Shown: positions 15,735 through 25,599, counted from the stretch's first letter. The stretch is 34,756 nucleotides of DNA from Candidatus Falkowbacteria bacterium CG10_big_fil_rev_8_21_14_0_10_37_14 (GCA_002778705.1 PFAM01000008.1:3061-37816); one strand, 5' to 3'. Made by a program: numbers and translations. Notes: generated by a model not told the origin, from the letters alone.

Positions 15735-15820
15735 GGGTCGATACCAAAGCGGTCAACTGGGGCAGACTGTAAATCTGCTGGCGCACGCCTTCGTAGGTTC
15801 GAATCCTACTCGGCCCACCA
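15735..15820 (+). tRNA. tRNA-Tyr (GTA), CCA encoded
   Basis: GGGTCGA/TCGGCCC acceptor, anticodon loop CTGTAAA, variable arm, TTCGAAT T loop, ends ACCA. Confidence 0.95.
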
Positions 15821-15851
15821 CTTCGTTTAAACGAGGTTAATTTTCAGTTAT

Positions 15852-16007
15852 ATGTCACAGGACAACATGATTAAGTTTGAATGCACTATTTGTAAGCATG
15901 TCAACTATTTCTCTCACAAGAACAAGAAGATTTTGAAAACTCGTTTAGAGCTCAAGAAATTCTGTAAACATTGCAAGACATCAACATTGCATAAGGAAAC
16001 AAAATAA
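15852..16007 (+). CDS. rpmG: 50S ribosomal protein L33
   Basis: MSQDNMIKFECTICKHVNYFSHKNKKILKTRLELKKFCKHCKTSTLHKETK, two CxxC motifs; 51 aa, absent from supplied ORF track. Confidence 0.92.
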   Translation: MSQDNMIKFECTICKHVNYFSHKNKKILKTRLELKKFCKHCKTSTLHKETK

Positions 16008-16112
16008 GTTTGAAAGTTCATAAAGTTTGTCAAGCTAATCAAGTAGAAAATAAAATACTTATTGACTTTATAAGCTCTATGAGCTTTTGATTATTTGCAA
16101 GTCATTTAATAA

Positions 16113-16141
16113 TTGATGCTAGTTGTGCTGTGAACTATAAT
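16113..16141 (+). promoter_or_regulatory. promoter upstream of the HTH pseudogene
   Basis: TTGATG-N17-TATAAT. Confidence 0.6.
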
Positions 16142-16181
16142 ACAGTACAAAAGTTATATATACTATTACTAGTATTTGATT

Positions 16182-16808
16182 ATGAAACAAACAGAGTTAT
16201 TAAATAAAGGAACTGCACTTCGTCGTCAAGGTTACTCTTTTGTAGAGATTAGTGAGAAATTAGCGATTTCTAAAAGCACTGTCTTACTTTGGTTAAGGGG
16301 GTTAAGATAAACGAAGAAGGTGCTAAAAAATTGGTTGAACTGGGTAATAAAGACAGGGCGAAGTCTGTTGTTGTAAATAAAAAAAGAAGACAAGTGGCTT
16401 GGCAAAAAATGGCTGATAATTCTGTTTTAGTGAGTAAAGATTTATTGAATTGTGATGTTGATTATTGCAAGATTTTGTTAGCTATGCTTTATTGGGGAGA
16501 AGGCACTAAGACCGTAAGACAATTGGTTTTTATGAATTCTAACCCAAAAATAATAAAGATGTATTTATTTTTATTACTTAAAGTTTTTGTTATTAACGAG
16601 AGCAAACTAAAGACCTATTTGCATTTGCATGATTATCACGATAGAGATAGAATGATAAATTATTGGTCTGATATAACAGGAATTAATAAAAAAACAAATA
16701 AAAATTTATTATAATCAAGCAAATATAGGTATAAGGAAAAAATTTGACTACAAAGGTTGTATATCGATTAGGTGTTATAATAGTTTAATTGTAGATGAAG
16801 TATTTTGA
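16182..16808 (+). pseudogene. HTH DNA-binding protein disrupted by two frameshifts
   Basis: frame 1 MKQTELLNKGTALRRQGYSFVEISEKLAISKSTVLLWLRGLR*; frame 2 VKINEEGAKKLVELG...YWSDITGINKKTNKNLL*; back in frame 1 KIYYNQANIGIRKKFDYKGCISIRCYNSLIVDEVF*. Confidence 0.7.
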
Positions 16809-16843
16809 CTATTAAAAGACTGTATCAAACAATTGTTTAATTT

Positions 16844-16917
16844 GCGGGATTGGTGTAGTGGTAACATGCGACTCTCCAAAAGTTGTGACGTGGGTTCGAT
16901 TCCTACATCCCGTGCCA
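16844..16917 (+). tRNA. tRNA-Trp (CCA), 3' CCA encoded
   Basis: GCGGGAT/ATCCCGT acceptor, anticodon loop CTCCAAA, TTCGATT T loop, GCCA end. Confidence 0.92.
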
Positions 16918-16956
16918 TTGTGTAAAAAAGCGACTTGTTGATTAAACTGAATTTAA

Positions 16957-17000
16957 AAAACAAGCTATTAGGGGCTGTCCCATTAGGCTTGTTTTTGATT
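16957..17000. terminator. terminator hairpin after tRNA-Trp
   Basis: AAAACAAGC...GGGgctgtCCC...GCTTGTTTTT. Confidence 0.6.
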
Positions 17001-17051
17001 TGATAGAAGTTTTACAAATGAAGGATTAGTTACACAAACTTCTTTGTTGGG

Positions 17052-17318
17052 TTATTTGGTTTTTGTTTTTTTGACCGATTTTTTAAAATTAGAGCTGTCT
17101 TTAATTTGCGACTTTTTGTCGTATGATTTAGTAGCTACTGTTTTGCTAATACTGTCTCGCATTTTTTTAACATCAAGACAAGTGCTAATTTGACTAATTG
17201 ATTGTGATAGCCTAACACTGTCTCTAACCTTTCCGACAGTAATAGTTTGACCAACTGTTAACTGACTAAGACTTAAGCAAAAAAGTGTCAAAAAACAAAC
17301 TTTGTTTAGGTACTTCAT
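17052..17318 (-). CDS. hypothetical secreted protein, Lys/Ser-rich C-terminus
   Basis: MKYLNKVCFLTLFCLSLSQLTVGQ signal peptide. Confidence 0.6.
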   Translation of the reverse strand: MKYLNKVCFLTLFCLSLSQLTVGQTITVGKVRDSVRLSQSISQISTCLDVKKMRDSISKTVATKSYDKKSQIKDSSNFKKSVKKTKTK

Positions 17319-17403
17319 GATCTGATCCTCTATTGGTTGTGAATAAAGAACTGCTGTCTTTTTATTATAGCAATAAAATTATAAAAGTTCAAATAGGTGA
17401 TTT

Positions 17404-19329
17404 TTATTTTAAAATATCCTTTTTTATCATTAAGTCTGAAGCTTCAATAGAGTTCTTTTCGGTATCATAAATTAAACGGCAGATTTCGACAGGGGAGATC
17501 TTTTTACTTGGCATTTCTAGGCAACTACCGTTTTCAAAAAGGCCGTCTTGGCTAGCCTGATAAGACAAATCATTGGTGACAATAGTTTTTATAGTGCCGG
17601 AAATAGCATTACGACTAACGACAACGGAATTTTTTTCATTAACGATGTCGTGTCCAAAAACGGAAGCTGGAGGTTTGATGCCGAGTAAATTAGCGGTGGT
17701 TGGATAAATATCAAGATGACTAGTTGGCTGATTTTTAATGCCTTGTAGTTTAGTGCCTGGAGCTAAAATAAATAAAGGCACTTCAGTTTTTTGCAAGTCA
17801 GCTGAAAAACTATTATTAAAGTGAAGAGCTTCGGCAATGCCTGTAAAACTACTGTGGTCGCCATAGATTAAGATTAAAGAGTTGTTGTATAAACCTGTTA
17901 GCTTTAGTTGTTCAATGAAACTATTGATAGTCTGGTCAACATAGTGAATGTTTTGTAAATAATGATACTGAAGCCAGTTTAAGGGTGCGTCGGCTGGGAT
18001 ATTTAAAGTTTCTAAATCGGCTGGTAATTCAAAAGGGGTGTGAGAGGTAAGCGTTATAAGGGTAGCCATAAAAGGTTGAGGTAGGTCTTTTAATTTGGGT
18101 ACAGTTTGATCAAAAAAATCCTGGTCACTTAAATCATAGGGGCCGATTTTTCTGGTAACTTGATAATCTTTGCGATCAAACCAGTGTTCATAGCCAAGTC
18201 CTGGATAGATATTGGCACGATTCCAAAAACTAGAAGCATCTCTGTGAAAAGAATAAGTGTGATAACCATTATCTTTTAAGAGTTTTGGTAGAGCAGTGTA
18301 GTTATTGTAAGCATGTTTAATAAAAGCAACTTCATCTGGTAAAGAGTATAAAGAATTTAAAATCATAAACTCGGCATCAGCGGTGGAGCCGGGGCCGATG
18401 GGTGCATAATAATTAGAAAAATATAAAGCCTCTTTGGTTAACTTATTTAGATTAGGTGTTATTTCTTGGTCGTATATTTTTTGATTGATGACGGCATTTT
18501 CTAAAGATTCAACTTGAATAATAATCAGGTTGCGATTTTTTAATAAACCAAAATTACTATTTTGATTAGCTGGTGGTCGGGTGACGCTAAAAGTTTCGAT
18601 TAAAACTTTGTCAGCTGGCGTGACTTTGGAAGTGTGAAAATTTGTGAATAAAGAATTAAATAGAAAAAAATTAATGATACCGAGTTTGTTAACAAGTTTG
18701 TCAATATCGTAGATTTTTTCTGATTTGTAAAGATTTAATAAATTGCCGGACTCCATTTGTTCGCGAGTTAGCAGATAGCCATAACCAAAGATGGTAAAAA
18801 AAATAATAAAAATTGTGAAGATTGATTTTTCAAACTTGGTTAAAGTTTTTTGAGAAAGTAATCCGTAGTAGCTAAGTAAGGCGGAGCTAAGTACTAAAAA
18901 GGGCCCGATAATAAAAAGCAGTAAGCGGTAAGTTATCAAAGTTTTGGCGGTACTGAAAGTGGTTAAACCTTCCTGGGCGTAAAATATAGCGGAAAGCTGT
19001 AAAAAACCTCCGGAGTAGCTGTGATATAAAAATTGAAAAATAAAAAAGAGTCCAATAACAGAAGAGGTTAAAAAAAGGTATAGATGTTTGGTTTTGGTTT
19101 TAAGTAAAAGACTGGAACCAAAAATAAGGACGCCGAAAGAAAAATTAATAATACTACGGCGGATAAAATAATCGTGAACGGGGAGTTTTAGCCAGAAGTT
19201 AAATAAGTGGCTTTGTAAAACAAAAATAATGATTAAGCTGATTGGTAACCAGTGGGAGCGTAAAAAACGGTCCAAATGTCGAGAAAACAAAAGTGCTTTG
19301 GCTGATAATAATGGAGTTTTGTGTAACAT
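17404..19329 (-). CDS. LtaS-like sulfatase/phosphoglycerol transferase family membrane enzyme
   Basis: N-terminal TM segments; NLIIIQVESLENAVI, GPGSTADAEFMILNSLY, SFHRDASSFWNR, LILIYGDHSSF. Confidence 0.88.
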   Translation of the reverse strand: MLHKTPLLSAKALLFSRHLDRFLRSHWLPISLIIIFVLQSHLFNFWLKLPVHDYFIRRSIINFSFGVLIFGSSLLLKTKTKHLYLFLTSSVIGLFFIFQFLYHSYSGGFLQLSAIFYAQEGLTTFSTAKTLITYRLLLFIIGPFLVLSSALLSYYGLLSQKTLTKFEKSIFTIFIIFFTIFGYGYLLTREQMESGNLLNLYKSEKIYDIDKLVNKLGIINFFLFNSLFTNFHTSKVTPADKVLIETFSVTRPPANQNSNFGLLKNRNLIIIQVESLENAVINQKIYDQEITPNLNKLTKEALYFSNYYAPIGPGSTADAEFMILNSLYSLPDEVAFIKHAYNNYTALPKLLKDNGYHTYSFHRDASSFWNRANIYPGLGYEHWFDRKDYQVTRKIGPYDLSDQDFFDQTVPKLKDLPQPFMATLITLTSHTPFELPADLETLNIPADAPLNWLQYHYLQNIHYVDQTINSFIEQLKLTGLYNNSLILIYGDHSSFTGIAEALHFNNSFSADLQKTEVPLFILAPGTKLQGIKNQPTSHLDIYPTTANLLGIKPPASVFGHDIVNEKNSVVVSRNAISGTIKTIVTNDLSYQASQDGLFENGSCLEMPSKKISPVEICRLIYDTEKNSIEASDLMIKKDILK

Positions 19330-19478
19330 AAGGGATATTTATGCTGTAAGTTGAACATAAAAAACAAATTTGGTAAAGAGTTGACAAGAAAATTTTGTAA
19401 CGTGCGTAGTATATATTTGGAGGCCTTCAAAGAAGATTATTAATTTATTAATTAACGCCGTGTTATACGGCCAAAAAA

Positions 19479-19940
19479 ATGAAAAAACAATACATTATCA
19501 GAAGCTTAACTGTTTTGACTATTTTAGCTACTGCCGTTGGAGTGGCTGGGGCAGTTAATGCTGCTGGGATTGGTGGCGGTAGATTTAATATGGGAATGCA
19601 CAACGATGAAGATGCTAGAGTTGCACCAAGACAAGCTTGGACAGAAGCTGACAAAACAGCAATGTCAGCTAAAACTGAAGCAATTCAAAGTGCTTTAGAC
19701 GCTGGTAATTATACAGCTTGGGTAGCGGCAGTAACTGCCTGGAATCCAAATTGTCCATTGTTAACTAAGGTTAATGCTGATAATTTTGGTAAATATGTTG
19801 AGTCTAATAATTTGCGAAAACAATCAGAAACTATTTTAAAGGATTTGGGTATTGAAGGCATGGGTCATGGTTTTGGACTAGGTGGCCGGGGTGAAGGTCG
19901 TGGCAAAGGAATGGGTTGTCAAGGTGGACAACAAAGATAA
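19479..19940 (+). CDS. hypothetical secreted protein, Gly/Arg-rich tail
   Basis: signal peptide, AMSAKTEAIQSALDAGNYTAWVAAV, C-term GLGGRGEGRGKGMGCQGGQQR. Confidence 0.7.
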   Translation: MKKQYIIRSLTVLTILATAVGVAGAVNAAGIGGGRFNMGMHNDEDARVAPRQAWTEADKTAMSAKTEAIQSALDAGNYTAWVAAVTAWNPNCPLLTKVNADNFGKYVESNNLRKQSETILKDLGIEGMGHGFGLGGRGEGRGKGMGCQGGQQR

Positions 19941-19961
19941 TGATAGCCAATAAAAATGATA

Positions 19962-19996
19962 AATATAAAACAGCTTGATTAAAGCTGTTTTATATT
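19962..19996. terminator. perfect 15-bp-stem hairpin
   Basis: AATATAAAACAGCTT-gatta-AAGCTGTTTTATATT. Confidence 0.6.
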
Positions 19997-19998
19997 AT

Positions 19999-21273
19999 AG
20001 TATGTGTTTTATGAATAAAAAAATAAAAAAACCTGAATTATTGTCTCCAGCGGGGGATTTAAATAAGTTGCAAACCGCTTTAGTTTTTGGGGCTGATGCG
20101 GTTTATTTTGGAATACCAGATTTTTCTTTACGAGTTAGAATTAATGATTTCGGCTGGGAAGAAATGGAAGCTGGAGTAAGAATAGCACATGAGCAAAATA
20201 AAAAAGCTTATGTGACTTTAAATATTTTAGCGCACAATGAACATTTGCCAAAGATAACCGAACATGTGAAGCACTTAAAACAATTAGGACCTGATGCGAT
20301 TTTTATTAGTGATCCAGGAGTAATGGAAACGGTGCGAGAAGTTTGGCCTGAGGTAAAGCTTAGTTTGAGCACACAAGCTAATTGCACTAATTGGCAATCG
20401 GCTAAGTTTTGGCAGGAACAAGGACTGTCTAGAATTATTTTATCCAGAGAATTGTCGTTAGCTGAAATTGCCGAGGTGGTGGAGAAAGTGCCGAAGGCAG
20501 AGATAGAGGTTTTTGTACATGGAGCGCTTTGTAGTGCTTATTCGGGGCGGTGTTTTATATCGGATTATTTAACCGAGAGAAGTGCTAATCAAGGTGATTG
20601 TACTCAACCGTGTCGTTGGCAATATGAAATTAAACCCTTGGGGCATGATAAAAGTTTGATTTTAGGTGAAGATGCTCACGGTTCCTATATCTTGAACTCT
20701 GAAGATTTATGTTTGATAGAAAAATTGCCGGAAATAATCGCTAGTGGGGTGACGGCTTTAAAAATTGAAGGACGAGCTAAGAGTGCGTATTATCTAGCTA
20801 ATGTGGTGGGAGCGTACAGAAGAGCAATTGATTTAATTTGTGATGGAGAAAAAAACGAAACAGAAGTTGCTAGCGAATTAAAATTTTTGCGAAATGAATT
20901 GGCTAGTAAATTAAGACATCGTGGTTATTCGGAAGGCTTTATGTTTCGCGGTGATAAACACTTACAAAATCTTGATGGGAAAAATTTTATTCCTGATTGG
21001 GAGTTTTGTGCTCAAGTCGAAGCTTGCGAAGCTGATGGGCAAGGGGCTTATGATGTAACTTTGAAAGTCCACAATACATTGTTGGCTGGCGATGAGTTGG
21101 AAGTTATTATACCACCATACCAAATTACAAACTTACAAATGCCAGAGATGATGATGTTTGATGGTCGAGTTTTGACTGAAGCACATGGTGGAGCTGGGGC
21201 GGATAGCTTGGTAAAAATTAAAATGAAGCAAGCATTACCCGTGTTGAGCGTAATGCGTCGTAAAGTTTTATGA
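19999..21273 (+). CDS. U32 family peptidase / tRNA hydroxylation protein-like
   Basis: KPELLSPAGDLNKLQTALVFGADAVYFG, VFVHGALCSAYSGRCFISDYL, QGDCTQPCRWQYE; ends in TGA; ATG 19999 or 20011. Confidence 0.92.
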   Translation, partial: SMCFMNKKIKKPELLSPAGDLNKLQTALVFGADAVYFGIPDFSLRVRINDFGWEEMEAGVRIAHEQNKKAYVTLNILAHNEHLPKITEHVKHLKQLGPDAIFISDPGVMETVREVWPEVKLSLSTQANCTNWQSAKFWQEQGLSRIILSRELSLAEIAEVVEKVPKAEIEVFVHGALCSAYSGRCFISDYLTERSANQGDCTQPCRWQYEIKPLGHDKSLILGEDAHGSYILNSEDLCLIEKLPEIIASGVTALKIEGRAKSAYYLANVVGAYRRAIDLICDGEKNETEVASELKFLRNELASKLRHRGYSEGFMFRGDKHLQNLDGKNFIPDWEFCAQVEACEADGQGAYDVTLKVHNTLLAGDELEVIIPPYQITNLQMPEMMMFDGRVLTEAHGGAGADSLVKIKMKQALPVLSVMRRKVL

Positions 21274-21475
21274 AGTTTATTGAATAAAATAAAGAACATT
21301 CTAAACCGGCATATTATTTAGTTAAGACCGATTGGAGTATGGATCAGATTGCCCAAAAAGTTAAAGAGCGTCTGGCTGGCGTGGAAAACGAGATGCAGGC
21401 GGTGATATAACCTTAAGATTAATTTTAAGTTTTTTGGAGAGATAGGTGATCAGTGTCTGTCTTGTTTTTAAAATA

Positions 21476-21504
21476 TTGACTTTTTTTAAGTATTGTTGTA
21501 TAAA
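21476..21504 (+). promoter_or_regulatory. promoter
   Basis: TTGACT-N17-TATAAA. Confidence 0.65.
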
Positions 21505-21545
21505 ATTATTATAAAAGTTCTTTTACAAAATATTTCGAGGGGATA

Positions 21546-23432
21546 ATGAGATATCTTTATTTATTGATATTTGCTGGAATTGTTGTTGTGTGTTTAGCTG
21601 GTGATTTATCAGCTCAAGACAATTTTAATATAACGGGTTGGACGCCTATTGTTACTGATTCTAATATTATTTTTGATCACATATCTTTGTCTAGAAGAAA
21701 ATGGATATTAAACGTTCGTTGTGATTTAGCTAAGGATATGAAAAAAATCCAAGTAAACAAGAAAGTGTTTAATAAAAAAACAGGGACAGAGGAAGAAAAG
21801 CATTATACTGTAAAATATGATGCTAACTATGCTGGTTTATATTTGAAAACTGTTGTAAAGCAGATGGGTTTAGAAGGCTTACCTAAAGATTCTTCAGATA
21901 TTTTGATTAAAACAGTAGTGGATGATTTTGGTAACATAACGCACTGGTTATTTATAGAGGGGTCTAATAGTTTACTGTGGATATCGACAGCAATAAAATA
22001 TAAAAGATCTAATGAAGAGCCTAAATCAAACGGTAATATTGTTAAGTGTGAGGCTAGGGTTTACAAACTTTATGAACCACTTAGGATTAAAGGTTTTAGG
22101 TTAGATAATGTTGGAGGGTCTTTTATTTTTAGTCAGGGTGAGCAGATTTTTGTGTTGTCTGCTTTTGGCACAGCTTTAGATATTGGTAGTATTGGTAAAA
22201 ATATTATAGCCTGTAAACAAGATAGTGTGATGGGAGTTCAAATGATGTCTGTCATGACGGAAATTGATACTTCTTGGGTGGCTTTTACTGATTATGGACC
22301 AGTGATTTGTGGATCATTTTTAGGTAATTTATCAAATCAAGATTCAACCTTGTTTAATAACACTGACGAGTTGGGTGGTAAAGCTTACTTTGACGGGCGG
22401 TCATTAAAAGTTTTGTGGCTTGACGGTCATCTGTCTGATTATGATTTAGGGCTTAATGAAAAATTTGCTCACCAAGTAGATTTTGCTTCAGGTACTTATG
22501 GTCAGGCGAAAGTTATTAAGGTTCGTGATTATGGTTATCCTCAATCGGTAGTGTGGTTAAGAAATGAAATAGTTACTCCTCCACCAGATAGTTTATATTT
22601 TGGACAATTGTCCAATTATGTTTTATATAGCGCTAAAAGAGAGGGAGTATTGGGCTTGGTTAACACTTCCGGTTCTTTCATACTTTTTAATATCGCAGAC
22701 TACGGTAAAACTAAAGAAGTCAGAACTACAAGTTTACAAAAGCAGTCTAGCGTGAATAGTAGCAATACTTATGTTGAGCCTTATTTTTCTGTAAATGAAG
22801 ATTTGGCGATAGTGGAATATGAAAGAGATGATGGGGAAATAGATTCATTATTTGTTTGGCCTGATAGAGAAATTTTAACTTCTTATTATGGTCAGCCAGT
22901 TTACGGTTCAGATTCTTTGTATCTTTTTAAAACAGAAACCGAACTTTTGCAACCCGTGCCGGATTTTTCTAGTATTAGAATAAAATATCACCTACCTAGT
23001 TTAGTAGATAAAAAGATTTACAGTTTTGTGTTGAAAAATATAGGAGGTAATTCGGTCATTGAATTGAGCTATAAAGATGATTGGAAAATGGGTCGTGATT
23101 GGTTGTGGTTGCCATCAAAAAAAATTACTCCATTTTGTGGAAAATTTATTGGTCGTGCCGAGTATGATAGCAGTGTTTATATTTTTTTAGATTGGGGTAA
23201 ATTAACATTATTATCTACAGCTAAATGGTGGAATAAAAGTTATTACTTTAATTTTTCTGTGGTTTATCCTCCAGCCACTCTGGATGATTATAGTGCTATA
23301 GTTTATAGTCAAATTAATTATCAAGGAGATACAAATGTTTTAGCTAGAGTGGTTTGTGGTAAGAAGGATGAAAATAATCGATGGCTTTATAATAAAATTA
23401 GTATTTTAAAAGATATAAAGCCTGGAGATTAA
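21546..23432 (+). CDS. large hypothetical secreted protein
   Basis: signal peptide MRYLYLLIFAGIVVVCLAGDLSAQ, 628 aa, SD GAGGGG, promoter and terminator present. Confidence 0.75.
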   Translation: MRYLYLLIFAGIVVVCLAGDLSAQDNFNITGWTPIVTDSNIIFDHISLSRRKWILNVRCDLAKDMKKIQVNKKVFNKKTGTEEEKHYTVKYDANYAGLYLKTVVKQMGLEGLPKDSSDILIKTVVDDFGNITHWLFIEGSNSLLWISTAIKYKRSNEEPKSNGNIVKCEARVYKLYEPLRIKGFRLDNVGGSFIFSQGEQIFVLSAFGTALDIGSIGKNIIACKQDSVMGVQMMSVMTEIDTSWVAFTDYGPVICGSFLGNLSNQDSTLFNNTDELGGKAYFDGRSLKVLWLDGHLSDYDLGLNEKFAHQVDFASGTYGQAKVIKVRDYGYPQSVVWLRNEIVTPPPDSLYFGQLSNYVLYSAKREGVLGLVNTSGSFILFNIADYGKTKEVRTTSLQKQSSVNSSNTYVEPYFSVNEDLAIVEYERDDGEIDSLFVWPDREILTSYYGQPVYGSDSLYLFKTETELLQPVPDFSSIRIKYHLPSLVDKKIYSFVLKNIGGNSVIELSYKDDWKMGRDWLWLPSKKITPFCGKFIGRAEYDSSVYIFLDWGKLTLLSTAKWWNKSYYFNFSVVYPPATLDDYSAIVYSQINYQGDTNVLARVVCGKKDENNRWLYNKISILKDIKPGD

Positions 23433-23437
23433 AATTA

Positions 23438-23467
23438 AGAGAGTTGAATAATTCAACTCTCTTTTTC
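23438..23467 (+). terminator. intrinsic terminator
   Basis: AGAGAGTTGAA-taa-TTCAACTCTCTTTTT. Confidence 0.85.
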
Positions 23468-23612
23468 TTATACTTGATTGCGATTAATCCACCAAGAATT
23501 TTCTTGGTCATTAAACCACTAATAGTTTTTTTAATTTGTCATTTTTTATGGTTATTTTTATTATCTTTTAATTAAAGCAAGCGTAATTAGGTGTAGGTAA
23601 AATGCAAAAATA

Positions 23613-23641
23613 TTGACAGTATTTAATAAATGTGATATAAT
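23613..23641 (+). promoter_or_regulatory. perfect consensus promoter
   Basis: TTGACA-N17-TATAAT. Confidence 0.8.
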
Positions 23642-23709
23642 TAATGTAGTTGTTATGTTTAGTTTAAAAACATAGATTAGATCTTTTAAAATTAATTTAG
23701 AGGAGTGAC

Positions 23710-24213
23710 ATGCAAGAAGATATGCAAAAAATAATTAACCAAAAACCGTTAATTATGGTGGTGGATGATAACAAAGATCATGCTAAATTGTTTGGTTATT
23801 TTTTAAAAAAGTCAGGTTTTGAATCGGTAGAAGTTATCAAGAGCCAAGGATGCTTAAAAAAAATGACTGAGTTGTATGAAGCTGGAAAAAAAATTGATTG
23901 TTTGGTAGTGGATATAGCGATGCCGATAATAAACGGTTTTCAGTTAACTAAATTAGTTAAAAAAACTCCATTATTTGGTGATGTGCCGATTATTTTGGTG
24001 ACAGCCGCAGATAGTGGTATGTTTAGCAAAGAAATCGATGAATCTGAGGCTGATTTATTTTTACAGAAGCCGATTGACAAAGATGTGTTTATTGCTGAAG
24101 TAAAGGCGATGATACAATTAACAAGATATCGGGCTGTTTGTAATTTATTGCAGGCTGATCATGTTGAGCCGACTGAGTTGTTAGAACAAATTCGAGCTGT
24201 AATTAACGGGTGA
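23710..24213 (+). CDS. single-domain response regulator (CheY-like receiver)
   Basis: VVDDNKDH, CLVVDIAMPIINGFQL, ILVTAA, LQKPID; SD GAGGAG. Confidence 0.9.
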   Translation: MQEDMQKIINQKPLIMVVDDNKDHAKLFGYFLKKSGFESVEVIKSQGCLKKMTELYEAGKKIDCLVVDIAMPIINGFQLTKLVKKTPLFGDVPIILVTAADSGMFSKEIDESEADLFLQKPIDKDVFIAEVKAMIQLTRYRAVCNLLQADHVEPTELLEQIRAVING

Positions 24214-24289
24214 TGTTTTAATAACTTTTTAATTAAACTACTCTGCAATTGGAGTAGTTTTTAATTTTAATGATTTTCAAATTTATAAA

Positions 24290-24392
24290 ATGTAGGTTGT
24301 GATAACAGCAACAATTTTAAATGAAGGAGTTACTCCGAGTTAAAAACTACAAAAATTGTTAAATCTCTTAAAGTAATTTAAGAGATTTTTTT
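24290..24392 (+). ncRNA. candidate small RNA ending in strong intrinsic terminator
   Basis: ACAATTTT/AAAATTGT (24311-24318/24352-24359), GGAG-TTA-CTCC, then AAATCTCTTAAA-gtaa-TTTAAGAGATTTTTTT (24361-24392). Confidence 0.35.
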
Positions 24393-24398
24393 GTAATT

Positions 24399-24430
24399 AA
24401 AAACAGCTCTAATTTTTTAGAACTGTTTTT
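24399..24430 (-). terminator. terminator of pyrB
   Basis: AAAACAG.TCTAA-tttt-TTAGA.CTGTTTT. Confidence 0.65.
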
Positions 24431-24437
24431 CAGAGTT

Positions 24438-25475
24438 TTAAAGTAAAACCATATTTTTGGAGTTATCTACCAAATATCTAGCTTTTTCTGGATTACTAAT
24501 CATGAGCAGTTCGGCCATGCGAGTAAATAAGCCGTTTTCTACCTGCTTCCAATATTTGGCTCGGGGATCTTGATCAAAGTCTGGTGATATTTCTGGTCCA
24601 CGTGGTAAAGGATGCATAACAATGCAGTCTTGAGCGCTAGTAGGAAGAATTTGCTTGACAGCTTCAGTAAGGCTAACTGAAACTTGTTCGTTGGGAGTTA
24701 TTTCACTGCCACGTTCTTTTTGAATTCTGGTCATATACAACACATTTAGATCTTTGGCAACTTCCAAGAGATTGTGATGTTCAGAATAAACAACATGATG
24801 ACGGTTTAAATAGTCTTTGATATCTTCGTTAACACTTAAGGATGGTGGTGACACGAAAAATATTTTATTTTGTTTGAATTTTGCCATCAAATAAGCTAAA
24901 GATCTGACAGTGCGTCCTTTTCTTAGATCGCCGACAAGCCCGATATTTAAATTATCTAAGCGTCCAAGCTCGTTATAAATAGTATCGACATCTAAAATCG
25001 CCTGAGTTGGATGTTGACCATGACCATCCCCCGCATTAATAATCGGTATTTGAGAAACAGAAGCCGCTAGTTTAGCATCGCCGGTGTTTTTAAAACGCAC
25101 AATTATTATGTCGGGGTGCAACTGATTGAGCATCCTAAAATTATCAGCTTGGGATTCACCTTTAACTAATGAAGAAAACTCTAAGGCGTTTTCTGTGCTA
25201 GAAGCCAGTAAAGCACCTAGAAAGCTGGTGGCCATCTCGAAAGAGTTTTTAGTTCGGGACGAGGCTTCTTGAAATTGCGAAACGACTCTGATGTTTTCTA
25301 GATAATGACAGTTACCATAGTTAACGGTTTTTTTTAACTCCTTAGCTAAGGCGAAGATATTGAACAAAGTTGGAATATCAAATTGTTGTGTTTCGATGAT
25401 GTGTGATAATTTCCAGGTGTTACGGTATTGAGGTAAATGGTAAGCGTTGAAAGTTATTTGCTCAAGTGCGGTCAT
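24438..25475 (-). CDS. pyrB: aspartate carbamoyltransferase catalytic subunit
   Basis: SSRTKNSFEMA, GDGHGQHPTQAILD, VMHPLPRGPEISPDFD; ATG at 25475 with SD AAGGAGT, preferred over listed 25547. Confidence 0.9.
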   Translation of the reverse strand: MTALEQITFNAYHLPQYRNTWKLSHIIETQQFDIPTLFNIFALAKELKKTVNYGNCHYLENIRVVSQFQEASSRTKNSFEMATSFLGALLASSTENALEFSSLVKGESQADNFRMLNQLHPDIIIVRFKNTGDAKLAASVSQIPIINAGDGHGQHPTQAILDVDTIYNELGRLDNLNIGLVGDLRKGRTVRSLAYLMAKFKQNKIFFVSPPSLSVNEDIKDYLNRHHVVYSEHHNLLEVAKDLNVLYMTRIQKERGSEITPNEQVSVSLTEAVKQILPTSAQDCIVMHPLPRGPEISPDFDQDPRAKYWKQVENGLFTRMAELLMISNPEKARYLVDNSKNMVLL

Positions 25476-25599
25476 GATAGACTCCTTATAAATTACAAAA
25501 GAACGGTGAATTAAAAAGACTGTATCATAAATTAAGTAAATATTCAAGGTTTTTGTAGTATATTGTATTTAAGGTTTAAAAAGATTAAGATAATCATAT

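Noticed and set aside
16775-16963. Minus-strand ORF MFFKFSLINKSLFYTMARDVGIEPTSQLLESRMLPLHQSRK
   Set aside because: It is the antisense translation of tRNA-Trp, a common spurious ORF.
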